From: Macrosoma leucophasiata | Taxonomy: Eukaryota; Arthropoda; Insecta; Lepidoptera; Hedylidae | Length of the DNA stretch: 64,000 nt | Direction: 5' to 3' | Assembly (NCBI GenBank): GCA_036365455.1 | Contig: JAWQUS010000003.1 | Span: 3,740,001 to 3,804,000 of the forward strand | Part shown: in pieces, positions 32,126 to 42,489 of the stretch | How the letters are laid out: each line of letters begins with the position of its first letter | How positions within the stretch are numbered: the stretch's first letter is position 1 | Notes under the pieces: generated by a model | Told to the model about the DNA's origin: nothing | Database searches by the model: none | The model's input: only the letters and a program-made list of their open reading frames with translations | Translations under genes and position numbers: made by a program

Positions 32126-32640
32126 TAGTACTCGTATTAAAGTACAGTACCTATGTCCTGTCCTGCCTTAGAGCAGCATTTTCAAAATATCATTAAAAGA
32201 TCATAAAATATTGGTGGTTCACATTTCTGTCCGGAACTAATTTCAATAATCATCTTCGCTATTCCCTCCCTAGATTTTGAAATTTAAATCAGACCAACTT
32301 CTAGGTACCCATCGACAGTGTAATATACTTAAACATGACGATTTTCTAATTGTCTGACTTGACCTAGTGAAATGGAAAACCTCTTCCTCATTTGTTTTTT
32401 CGTTGACAAAACAACAAACGGCATAAGGTCAATTTAGTGTTTTACTATGTTGCGTATAACTAAAATTATTTTTAAAATCAACCCGACGTTTCCGTCGCTT
32501 TTCAACTTCCGTGGTCCCAAGCAGAATATGGTGACATTTGTCTGCAGTTCAAATTATATCAGCTACCTCCACGCTGTGTTGTGTCGTCGATGGCTACCTC
32601 TATCGATTTTGCAAACGAATATAATTCACAATCGGCAATC
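32126..32640. other. Spacer with one unclassified repeat piece
   Basis: 32478-32590 (AAAATCAACCCGACG, GGTGACATTTGTCTGCAG) matches pieces near 15.2 and 60.9 kb. The remainder is featureless. Confidence 0.4.
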
Positions 32641-32797
32641 GGCTAGTTAAGACTTCGTAAAGCGTAATCTCTCTTGCACACTGCCTACATAAGCATTGTT
32701 ATACCGGTATAGGTCAAAATATCGAAATGGTCGACAAATGTCACATACGTAAGGGGCAACGCGCTATATCTCTAGATCCGAAATAAGTCGAAGTCGA

Positions 32798-33208
32798 AGG
32801 CTAAGAACTCACGGTGCGTTTTTCACTCCATCCGTAACACGACCCGCAACACGCCCGCGACGTCCTTGGTTGATTGCTTGGCTCCCGCTGCATCGGTGGG
32901 CACCTAATAGGATCGCGCGGGCCGCAGTCTCCCGCAGCCGTAGCGGTTGGCGGGCGACGAACAAATAATAATCGATAACGATTTCTATCTTCAATCAAAG
33001 GTTGTACCCAAAACTTTTTGGGCCACCTTTTTTAATTCTTCTGTGAAATAAGTATAAGACAACAACTCGCTTCTGTTGTGTCCATGGCGGTCTGGACCTC
33101 AACCGTCTTGCAACCGCCCGTCTTGCGGTTACGTGAGTATATAAACAAAACCGCAGCTTCACTACCGCGGCGGTCGCGGGTGAAATCCGCGCCGTGAGTT
33201 CTTAGCCT
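32798..33208. mobile_element. TIR element, 411 bp, GC-rich
   Basis: AGGCTAAGAACTCACGGTGCG at the left and CGCGCCGTGAGTTCTTAGCCT at the right form 21-bp terminal inverted repeats with one mismatch. The interior is GC-rich near both ends (ACACGACCCGCAACACGCCC; GCGGTCGCGGGTGAAATCCG) and AT-rich in the middle. No transposase. Target duplication not clear. Superfamily unassigned. Confidence 0.65.
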
Positions 33209-33310
33209 AAGTTCGATGAGCAATAGTTCTTGTTGGATACTGTATAACGGCAATGGTCAATGGGAATGTCAACTAAATGCGCAAAAAGAATAAATAAATA
33301 AATAATAAAT

Positions 33311-33618
33311 AACGTAACTTCACGCCCGTAATCCTCGAAGGGGTAGGCAGAGGTGAATGCGTGCATTCAAGCATACATGCAAACACCCACGATTCGCCGG
33401 TTACGTTTTTGGCCCATGTAACAGGCGGCGAGCCTGTTGACATCTCCGGGCACATCACCAAACTTCGAGGTACTGAGAAATTTCCTGAAAATGGAAAAAT
33501 CCCAATAGAACCAGAGATAAAGGACTTTACACCATTATCTATGATAACCCCCTACCCGGGAATCGAACCCAGGACCTCAGTGTAGCAGTGGCCTGCTACC
33601 ACTAGGCTACCGAGGCAG
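33311..33618 (-). mobile_element. SINE-D (tRNA-derived), minus copy
   Basis: The minus-strand head CTGCCTCGGTAGCCTAGTGG holds a perfect A-box (TAGCCTAGTGG) and GGTTCGATTCCC a perfect B-box. The body includes TGTGCCCGGAGATGTCAAC, CGTAACCGGCGAATCGTGGG and ends GGCGTGAAGTTACGTT. It aligns along its whole length with 58.51-58.82 kb. A diverged shred is at about 46.09-46.17 kb. The open frame across it is not a gene. Confidence 0.8.
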
Positions 33619-34861
33619 TTACTGTTAATTGGTTACATATCAACTGAAAATTTAAATTAGTAAAGTCAACATTGTACTGCTGTCCTATACACACACAGAC
33701 GACGCATTAATTTCCCGAAACCAGTCGTCCTTGATTATTTAATCCAATGTCCTACATATTTAATCCAAAAGGGTGCTAAGGATCCCCGATAAAATTTATG
33801 ACTGAGAACTTTGGATTTATTACTCTTATTCCAAATTCGATACGCAGTAGATAAGAAGTGAGACGAAATTATTGGAACGACTCTTAATTTAACTTCAAAA
33901 TAAATTACAGCGTAGTTGAGTAAGTTCGACTCAAGAAGTTGCTACGAGTACCTTTAAATTTATAAGTTAGATTGTTGTGATTGAATTTGTGATCTACTAG
34001 CCTTGGTGGTCTTTGAATATTAGATGTACATATTTCCGGGACATGACGACCCAAATGGCTATTGTAGGAAAATTCTGCCACCAGTGTAGAAGTCAGTTAA
34101 GACACAGGGTACCGTACAATTTTTTTTTCTACCTTGTGTTTTATACCATAGCCTTCTCATAGGTTTTCTTGTAATCTTTAGGGAAAGGAGAGATTTTTGT
34201 TTCAAAATTATAGGCCAAGTGATTTTGAAAATAAGTATTCGAAAAAAGGGAATGGTTTTTTTAAACAAACTTCAATTTTTTTTTTTTTTTTTTTAAGAAA
34301 ACGTGTTTGAGCTCCTCACATCTGGACCTTTTTTGATATACATATAACGCAATGTTACTTGCAAAACGTCTTTTAGTTTTGTTATTCATCCCCGTAATTA
34401 TTTTCGCTTAACTACAACTACTTAAATAAGTATCATAATATGAACTTTTTAGTTATTTGAATTTAAAGATTTGAAGAACTGCTTTAGGTAAAATACTTTC
34501 GTGAAATCAATTTGTATTCTGTTAAATTCTAATTCAAATATTTGTTAATAATTACCTTACAATGATTTCTAATGAATGCTCTTAACACTAAGTACGGCCC
34601 ATATACAATTTTACGGAAGAAAATTTTAATACCTAAATAAAATGATTTTTATGTTAAGATATACTTGCTACAAACAATTAAGGCGATAATATCATATGAC
34701 GAATACAAAGCCTGATTAATTGGCATTCTCGGCGGGGATGAGATATGGGATATATTCTGAAATAGATTTATCCAGAACGTATGTGATGATATCCATTTAG
34801 CGTTCATAATTCAAGGAACTGTGGAATTGAATTTCGGTGAAATTGAAATATATTCACGGAA
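33619..34861. other. Long AT-rich spacer, nothing recognised
   Basis: About 1.2 kb with a T-run at 34277-34294. No coding, RNA or repeat signal supported. Confidence 0.45.
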
Positions 34862-34923
34862 CTAGCTGTTGCCCGCGGCTCCGCCCGCGACCATCTATAT
34901 ACATTACCTGGTTTTATTATTTT
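34862..34923 (-). mobile_element. Helitron-like 3' end fragment
   Basis: Plus-strand A|CTAGCTGTTGCCCGCGGC is the complement of GCCGCGGGCAACAGCTAG|T, the same end as at 17.24 kb. The body is cut by the adjoining SINE. Confidence 0.6.
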
Positions 34924-35068
34924 ACTGGTGGTAGAGCTGCAGTGACGGAGCTCGCGGGCGTAGACACCACCGCATTACCTAATATACTTACCGCTAAATG
35001 GTAGTGTTCAGCACTATCGTGTTCCGGTCAGGTGATAATGTATAGCCTTGTTATATCCGGCACAGATA
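34924..35068 (+). mobile_element. SINE-A, 3'-truncated
   Basis: Head through ATATCCGGCACAGATA, then it stops and a Helitron-like start (TCTATATAATATC) follows. Loss of the 3' end cannot come from retrotransposition and implies later deletion or insertion. Confidence 0.75.
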
Positions 35069-35071
35069 AAA

Positions 35072-35240
35072 TCTATATAATATCAAAATCAATTGCTGGT
35101 CGTTAGTCTCGCTAAAACTCAAAAACGGCTGAACGGATTTATCTTATCTTGCTCTTGAAATATTCGTGGAGGTCTAGGGAAGGTTTAAAAGTTGAGAAAA
35201 AATCGAATAACTGCCGGGAAAACCGCCCTTTTCTTTTTCC
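35072..35240 (+). mobile_element. Helitron-like fragment
   Basis: A|TCTATATAATATCAAAATC start, then CTCAAAAACGGCTGAACGG and AACTGCCGGGAAAACCGCCC. No CTAG end found. Confidence 0.4.
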
Positions 35241-35816
35241 TATACAAACGTTTTCTAATTAAACTGTAGACTCAATTTGAGTTTTATTGCTATTATATAA
35301 AGTTTATATTAAATTACAAGTACTCACTGTTGTCTAAGCAACTTAGGCGGATTCCTAACGTCAAAGAGTCAACAAATCTTTTTGACAGGACGAAGTCTGT
35401 CGGGTAGTAATTTAAATAAAAATACTTGCGGCAACATTTTGATAGGCAACCTAGTGAACATTATGTTCTCTAGATTATAAATATACTGGTCACAAATTTG
35501 TAACCAGTATATATTTGTAAAAGGGAGCCTCATAGAAATTCTACTTAAAATACCAGCAAAGTACTTGTCCGCGATAGCAGAATTAGCAGATGTAAATTAA
35601 GCTGAAGGAGGCGAGCGTCGTAACTTGAAACGACTTGAAAATCACGTGACATTTGCCCTTGGAACGTCGATTCATCGAAATTAAATACGAGTATACGGCG
35701 TGATTTTGTGTCGAATAATTATAATATGTTCGCCAACCAACGGACGCCAACTACAGCCAAAAATCGTCCAATAATCTGAGTAATACGATGTTTTGACTAT
35801 AAAATAATGATCGGAT
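35241..35816. other. Spacer, nothing recognised
   Basis: Includes one imperfect hairpin (TATACTGGT/ACCAGTATA near 35482-35511). No supported gene. Confidence 0.4.
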
Positions 35817-36098
35817 GCTTTTTTTATGTTATGAAAGTGGCAAACAAGCATGCAGTTCACATTGATGTTAAGTGATGACTGCAGTCTATAGACACCTACG
35901 CAGACCAGAGGTCAAAATGCTAATGCGTTACCACTCTTGAGGCCTAAGGTGTTATGCCTCTGTGCTGGAAATTACAAAACCGTACATTACCACCTGACCG
36001 GAACGCGATTAGACCACTACCATTTAGCGTCAAGTATATTACGTAATGCGGTGGTACCTACGCCCGCGAGCTCCGTCACTGGAGCTCTACCACCAGTA
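35817..36098 (-). mobile_element. SINE-A, nearly full length
   Basis: T-run to GAGCTCTACCACCAGTA, with a small deletion where GTGCTGAACACTACC is expected. Confidence 0.85.
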
Positions 36099-36369
36099 GA
36101 AATACCGTGTCAAACTTATGTTTATGTAATAGTGTTTGTATTACATCTTGTGTGTTTGTGTGTGTTTAGTTTGTGTTTGATTATTTGGTATATTAGGGAA
36201 ATTTGAGTATAGTGATGCAGTGTAGGACCAGCTCACCATGGTTCTTTATGATGAGATGAGTGCATTAGCTGTCGCATCCTGCATTATTAAGCCTGCCGGG
36301 TTATGCGTATGTAACTCCAGATCTCCCTGTACACGGTTTTGCACAAAAGGCTTAAGTAGTACCTAACAG

Positions 36370-36560
36370 ACGTTCGGATTTGGTAGGTGTAGAAAATCCG
36401 CTGTCCTCTCCGAACCAAATCTGGTCGTGTGTAGAGGAGTCCGGTGGACATAATTATTATTGATCAAGTCCGATGCAGGTCTGGCGTACCAAATCCGGTC
36501 GTGTGTAGCGTGAGCGGAATTGGTCGGAGGATTCAGTACGGTGGACCGAATCGATCGTAT
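36370..36560. repeat. Unclassified sequence with repeated AAATCYGGTCGTGTGTAG
   Basis: The 18-mer occurs at 36417-36434 and 36491-36508. An inverted relative (GGATTTGGTAGGTGTAG) lies at 36376. It abuts a SINE-A fragment. It may be a degraded DNA element; no ORF. Confidence 0.35.
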
Positions 36561-36580
36561 GCTACTACTTTTAGACTTAA

Positions 36581-36673
36581 GTTGGTCTTTGTGTGGGTGT
36601 CTATAGGCTGCAGTCATCACTTAATATCAATGTCAACTGCATGCTTGTTTGCCACTTCCGTTACATAAAAAAA
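36581..36673 (+). mobile_element. SINE-A 3' fragment
   Basis: Only the last 90 bp, from TTGGTCTTTGTGTGGG to CCACTTCCGTTACATAAAA. Confidence 0.8.
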
Positions 36674-37340
36674 CAAGGCATTTAAAATTCGGTTTGCAAT
36701 TTGTTTTAGTTTAAAATTAATGTTTTATTATGAAATTAACGGCACCGAGTCGAGAAAATACACAAAAAATATGTCCTTAATTTTAAGTTGCAAAGTCAGT
36801 GATCTCAGTCAGGTAAGTGACTCCATTCTTTCTTGGCGCGTGATAATTCATTTTAACTGGTTGAAAAGGTCAAAAAGTTTAACTTACTTTAACAGCTTTT
36901 CTTGAATGATGTTTTAAATTGAACTTTTCATATTGGGCTTGCTTGGCGTTGCTTTCGTATTATTAGTCGGAGACTGCATGTTGGACATGATTACTTGACT
37001 TAATCAACCACTAAACCCAGAATTATATTCTCATTAGATTCAACAATTGGCACTTCTGTTATACATACAAAGTAAAGTATCAGTGGTTGATTTCCCGCTG
37101 CAAAACTATTTATTTTTTGTTGTTTATCTATGTTATGCTATGCTATCTATTATCGAAACAAAAACTAAAAAAAATATATTTCATAATACTATAAAAATAT
37201 GAATTAACTCTAAAATGTGAGAAATAATTATAATTCACATAACGTGGATATTTTACGTGGATTAAATATTTTATGTCGAGGGTAAAATGCAATAACAGTA
37301 TTTGTTTCTTCCTTTGATACCTCTAAGGCATAACGAAGTT
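36674..37340. other. AT-rich spacer with a Helitron-tail stub
   Basis: Nothing except AACGAAGTTTGTTGGGACTAG near 37330-37350, which resembles a decayed Helitron-like end. Confidence 0.4.
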
Positions 37341-37351
37341 TGTTGGGACTA

Positions 37352-37841
37352 GATGTCTATTAAAAAGATATAAAAAGATTCATCAGTATTTAAGACCCAT
37401 TAAAAGTAATATTCCATTACAAAATTCTGGCATTTATAAATTAGATTGTGAATGTGGACTCTCATATATTGGTCAAACGAAGAGAGCTGTATCCACCCGC
37501 GTTAAAGAGCACATTGCTGATGTCAAAAACCGAAGAACAGGGAGGTCTGCAGTCTGTGAACACATAGCGGATAAGCCGAACCATTACATCCGGTTTGAAA
37601 AATTCAAATACTCGCTAGAGAACACAAACCCATTCCACGAATGGTACGCGAGGCTATTGAAATTAAAAAACACCCAAATTTCAATAGAGAAGATGGATGG
37701 CGATTATCAAAATCATGGGATCCCATACTTAGCAAGATTAAATCCCAGCCGCAGCAGTCTGCAAGACCTCAAGATACCATAAGTAATTATTGTGTTAATC
37801 CTGAACGCTACGCAAGGCGTTTACGAAATCGATGGAGGTAG
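37352..37841 (+). pseudogene. Penelope-like element, GIY-YIG endonuclease relic
   Basis: The frame reads NSGIYKLDCECGLSYIGQTK, RAVSTRVKEHIADVKN and SAVCEHIADKPNHYIRFE, then, after a one-base shift near 37640, REAIEIKKHPNFNREDGWRL and SWDPIL. GIYKLDC...SYIGQT is the GIY-YIG core, the R of STRVKEH and the E of REAIEI are the usual catalytic positions, and the REAIEI-KH-NREDG block is typical of Penelope-like retroelements, which place this nuclease after the reverse transcriptase. The CECG preceding SYIG fits the Cys-containing insert seen there. Upstream KRYKKIHQYLRPIKSNIPLQ may be linker. Polymerase is absent; frameshifted, hence dead. Confidence 0.85.
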
Positions 37842-37943
37842 CTACATATAATTTTTTCAAACTTCTGTAAGACAAATGTCACCTCGACGCATGCTGAGCA
37901 CGGACACGCGGCGCATTTTAGCTGCGTGTATTAATTTGTTTGA

Positions 37944-38120
37944 CAACGTGGGTCTAATGTTTCCACTGGAGTACATGAAGACCCACGAATAATGTATAGC
38001 GTGGCGTAGCACGGCGCACGGAGGCTATGCACGTCTGTCCCACTGCAATCCAAGGATAGATAAGCGAGCTGTACATAGGCCATTTTCGTGTACTCCCAGT
38101 GGAAACGTAGACCCACGTTG
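37944..38120. mobile_element. Foldback MITE, 177 bp
   Basis: Terminal arms CAACGTGGGTCTAATGTTTC (37944 on) and GAAACGTAGACCCACGTTG (to 38120) extend about 36 bp inward through CCACTGGAGTACATGAA/TTTTCGTGTACTCCCAGTGG. No ORF; target duplication not evident. Confidence 0.65.
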
Positions 38121-38121
38121 A

Positions 38122-39286
38122 TAGCGTTGAGCTACGTAACCGCCTATTCGAGCTAGCCACGCATGTTTCAATGACTTCAATTCATGTGTAACCTCTTCGT
38201 GGGTGGCAGTGGACACACAATTTCACACAACAACAATGTCACAATTACATATAAAGCTAAGCTTAATACACGTGCGCAGCCTCTTCGTGCGCCGTGGTGA
38301 GCCCGCGCCTTTATAGTTTCAACGGAATTACAATGCCATTTATCGCTTATTACCATTTCATTGTGCTGCAGTGAACATATTTTAGCACACAAAGCTGTAT
38401 TCAGCATAAATCAAGCATAATTCATATATCAATCTAATTTTCCATCTATTTACGATTGATTTACCAAATTTATGCTTTAGATAATAGTTTACAAGCGATA
38501 TCGCAAAATAGTACGCGAACATTCTTTTGTATTAAAGTTAAACCACCAGTATAAAAGTAGCGTATTCATGCAAAAGTTGAATCAAGCTTTATTAATTAGA
38601 CATATTTTTGTTCTGAAAATAAACACTTTTGAATTCATATGATATAATACTCGCAATATGAATATTTGTGGTGCAATAATTAAAATGAAGCAAAGGCAAT
38701 GTCTTGATAATTGTCATTAATTTTAAATATTCCATGAAAACAGAACGATAACACATGTATTATAAATCCTCGCAATGGGGATGATGACTAGTTTTTTCTA
38801 TTGTAATTTCAAAAAGTATAGGAAAAATAAATAAATATTGTCTGTGAAACGTCTATTCAATAGCTAATGATTTTGAAGATATAACGATTCAAAACCTTGC
38901 GTGTTGTGAAACGACTCAAAATGGCTCATATAAGACGATACTCTATTCTGACGTCACGTTACAGTTAAAACTTGTAAATTGTATGGTGAAATCAAAACAT
39001 TTTAAAATTTCTTCTTCAATAATGCGTTTTTGTAAAAACGTCCTTATTAAAATTTGTTGGATAACGTTTGAGAATGTAAAAGTGGAGTTATTTATATTTT
39101 TGACTTAACTTTTCTGTTCACTAATTTTCGTCACCTTAAATTTTTTATATTTCATAGTATTCAACTCGAATTTTCATAATTCTTGTATCGTCATTTCCCA
39201 TTTGCAAGTCGCTTTCATGTGATATAATACAAAGTGGTGGATTCATACCTAGTCATCATCACTATTGTATTCGAGTTTCTATTGCA
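38122..39286. other. AT-rich spacer, nothing recognised
   Basis: About 1.1 kb without a supported feature. Confidence 0.45.
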
Positions 39287-39355
39287 GAGCAGTGACGTAG
39301 CTCGCGGGGGTATGCACCATCGCATTACCTAATAAACTTGCCGCTAAATGGTAGT
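39287..39355 (+). mobile_element. SINE-A 5' fragment
   Basis: GAGCAGTGACGTAGCTCGC to GCCGCTAAATGGTAG, joined head-first to the minus copy that follows. Confidence 0.7.
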
Positions 39356-39359
39356 ATGC

Positions 39360-39621
39360 AGAAGTAGCAAGCAAGCATGCCGTCCATATTGATGTTAAGT
39401 GATAACTGCAGCCTATAGACACTTACACAAAGACAAAATGCAGATGCGTTACCACTCCTGACGCCTATGGTGTTATGCCTCTGTGCCGGAAATTACAGGG
39501 TCGTACATTACCACCTGACCGGAACACGATAGTGCTGAACACTACCATTTAAGGCAAGTATATGAGGTAATGCGGTAGTGCCTACGCCCGCGAGCTTTGT
39601 CACTGGAGCTCTACCACCAGT
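39360..39621 (-). mobile_element. SINE-A, nearly full length
   Basis: AAGTAGCAAGCAAGCATGCC to GAGCTCTACCACCAGT. It forms an inverted dimer with 39287-39355. Confidence 0.8.
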
Positions 39622-39892
39622 GGAAAATGCAAAGTTGTATCAGAATTTGGGCTCCACATAACACTTTACAAATACTACATCTAACCTATTAATTTTTGAG
39701 TAGTTATTTACGATAAACGACTCAAAAATTGCTGTCTTTGGATTCGGTTCCAAGTTTTCAATTTTCCCAGAATCACAATTGAATTAACTTTTTTTTTCAT
39801 GATGGATTCTGATTCTGAAGTGCATTCCCCGTGGTCACACCACAGTAGAGATTCCACTTCCCTGATGGATTTTGTTATCTATACATCTATAC

Positions 39893-40040
39893 AAATAAAT
39901 AATCAGAATCAGAAACTCATTTATTCATTTAGGATGACAGGCACCTCTTATGACACGTCAAAAACAAACAAATTAAATTAAAGTGAATAACAATTGATAT
40001 ACATCTCAGACAAGATAAAAAATAAATGTATAGTCAAGAA
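39893..40040 (-). mobile_element. LINE 3'-tail-like fragment
   Basis: Minus-strand reading ends TAAATGAATAAATGAGTTTC followed by (TGATTC)-type units, a form I associate with jockey/CR1 3' ends in moths. No coding part. Confidence 0.35.
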
Positions 40041-40165
40041 TATCACTAAGATAAAACTAAATATAATATACTAATGTAAAAAGTTTATCAGTAGAATGTC
40101 TCATTTCCCCTTTACAAACTGATAACAAAGAGTAAAAAGAAAAGAAAAAGAGTCATTCTTTGTCA

Positions 40166-40422
40166 TCTTTACAAATAAATAAAATTGGAGTGTCTGTTTG
40201 TAATAGTAAAATAACCGCAACTTTTGTCTCTCTGTCTGTCTATTTGGCGGGGCTAATCTTGGGAATGGCTGGGCCGATTTTGAAGGGACTTTCACTGGCA
40301 GATAGCTGATGTAATAAGGAGTAACTTGGGTTACTTTTATAGTAGCTGCGCCCACGACTTCGTCCGGGTAGATACTGAACAATCATAAATTCTCACGCGT
40401 GTGAAGTCGCGGGCACAGCTAG
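40166..40422 (+). mobile_element. Helitron-like element, short form
   Basis: A|TCTTTACAAATAAATAAAAT to GCGGGCACAGCTAG|T, 257 bp. The AACCGC block is joined directly to the TCTG array, lacking the GCATATGTATGTATAC portion of the other copies. Confidence 0.75.
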
Positions 40423-40460
40423 TTGTAAATAAAGGTTAAGGAAACAAAAACGGCTACGTA

Positions 40461-42328
40461 TATATACTTATAATAAAACTGTAGAAGTGTAAATTCTGTT
40501 CATTAAAAATATTGAAAAAATAAGTACCGAAACTGAACCCAAATATGTGATTAGAAAAAAAATTGTCTGTCTGTCTGTTTGTTCAAGCATTACAGAAAAA
40601 CTACCAGTCCGATTACAATGAAACTTGGTATAATTATATTTTAACCTTTGGCGCACAACACTGAGTACTTTATATCCCGAAAAAAATGTCTGTTTGTCTG
40701 TGTGTTTGTGCACGCTAATATGAGAAACAGCTTATTCGATTTGAAATTTTCACCAATATATTGTGGTAAGTTTCACTTAACATTTAGTGTTTGTTTCATG
40801 TGAATTGGTTCAGAAATAAAAATGTTATATCAATTTTAAGAATCATATCGAATATTTTTAAGCTATTCTGTCTATCTTTTAGGGGGTTTCGTACCTAAAA
40901 GGTAAAAACGGACCCCACGGATTACTAAGCCTCTGCTGTCTGTCTGTCCGTCCGTCCGTCCGTCCGTTTGTCTGTCACCAGCCTGTATCTCATAAATAGT
41001 GATAGCTAGAAAGCCAAAATTTTCACAAATTATGTATTTCTGATACCGCTATAAAGAGAAAATTAATTACTAAAAATATGAAAATGAAAATGTTAAGTGG
41101 TCCAAGGGGGCATACAATGAACGTGTTTTTTTTCGTATATTTTTTTGCGGTAAAAAATAACGGTAGCAAGTAGACGCTTAAAATTTTCACAGAATTTTTA
41201 GATCTTATGTTTACCTTTCCATAATAAATCTGTACATCTATACATACTACATACTACAAATAAATAAAATTGGAGTGTCTGTTTGTAATATTAAAATAAC
41301 CGCTTTTTACTAAATGCATATGTATGTATACACGGTACACATACCAAAACAATATTTTTTACAATTTTTGTCTGTCTGTCTGTCTGTTTGGCGGGGCTAA
41401 TCTTGGGAACGGCTCGACCGATTTTGACGGGACTGTCACTGGCAGATAGCTGATGTGATAAGGAGTAACTTAGGCTACTTTTGTCTCCATACATTCATAC
41501 ATACATACCAACCTACAAACAAATAAGTAAAATTGGTGTGTATCCGACTTTGACGGGACTTCCACGGGTAGGTAGCTGATGTAATATATTAAGGAATAAC
41601 TTAGGCTACTTTTATCTCCATACATACATAGCTATATTTTTCGTATATTTTTTAGCGGTATAAAATAACGGTAGCAAGTAGACGCTTATAATTTTCACAG
41701 AATTTTTAGATCTTATGTTGTATATTACCTTTCCATAATAAATCTATACATCTATATATCTGTTTTTATATTATTTCGCATTAACACATGATTGTGAAAC
41801 ATATTTTTTATTTTTAAAGAAAAATGGAAAGAAAAATTTGACTTCAGGCGAGACTCGAACTCGCGACCTACTGGGAATCTAGTCCAGCCGCTCTTCCAAT
41901 TGAGCTACTGGACTAGATTCCCAGTAGGTCGCGAGTTCGAGTCTCGCCTGAAGTCAAATTTTTCTTTCCATTTTTCTTCAAAAATAACAAATCTATATAT
42001 CTATCTATACATACTACATACTACAAATATACAAATAAATAGAATTTGAGTGTCTCCGATTTTGACGGGACTTTCACTGGCAGATAGCTAAAGTGATAAG
42101 GAGTAACTTAGGCTACTTTTGTCTCCATACAACCATACATACATACCTACATACAAATAAATAGAATTTGAGTGTCTCCGATTGTGACGGGTCTTTCACT
42201 GGCAGATAGCTGATGTAATGAGGAGTAACTAAGGCTACTTTTATACTAGCTGCGCTCACGACTTCGTCCGGGTAGATACTAAACAAACATATTTTTTCTC
42301 ACGTGGACGAAGTTGCGGGCACAGCTAG
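40461..42328 (+). mobile_element. Helitron-like element, long form (1.87 kb), interrupted
   Basis: The left end, TATATACTTATAATAAAACTG, matches the 4.81-kb element with TC changed; the right end is ACAGCTAG|T. It is collinear with 4811-6181. It carries two copies of a block with GGTAGCAAGTAGACGCTTA (about 41150-41245 and 41640-41757), where the first element has one shorter version. It is interrupted at 41762-41990 by a tRNA-like palindromic retroposon. No replication-initiator ORF. Confidence 0.75.
41762..41990 (-). mobile_element. tRNA-like foldback retroposon (family E), copy 2, 12-bp target duplication
   Basis: ATCTATATATCT flanks both sides (41750-41761, 41991-42002). Left to right: antisense tail GTTTTTATATTATTTCGC, antisense tRNA-like domain, then from 41910 an inverted second copy of the domain and adjacent tail. 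The arms are 41808-41885 and 41910-41987, about 78 bp, nearly perfect. Read on the minus strand, the 5' part is inverted and the 3' tail is sense. Confidence 0.8.
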
Positions 42329-42489
42329 TTTAGGAATAATACTATAACACAATCACAGTCTTTTAACATTACGCATGTTAGTGAAAGCGACGTAATGGAA
42401 GACATTAGATTAATGAACGTAATGAGACGTTAATAGTTAATCTCTGGGATGTAAGTGCCAGGATTATTCTTTGTTTCATCATGGACATT

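Noticed and set aside
36720..36905. Short frame MFYYEINGTESRKYTKN as a possible host exon
   Set aside because: Sixty codons, AT-rich, no splice-site or domain support.
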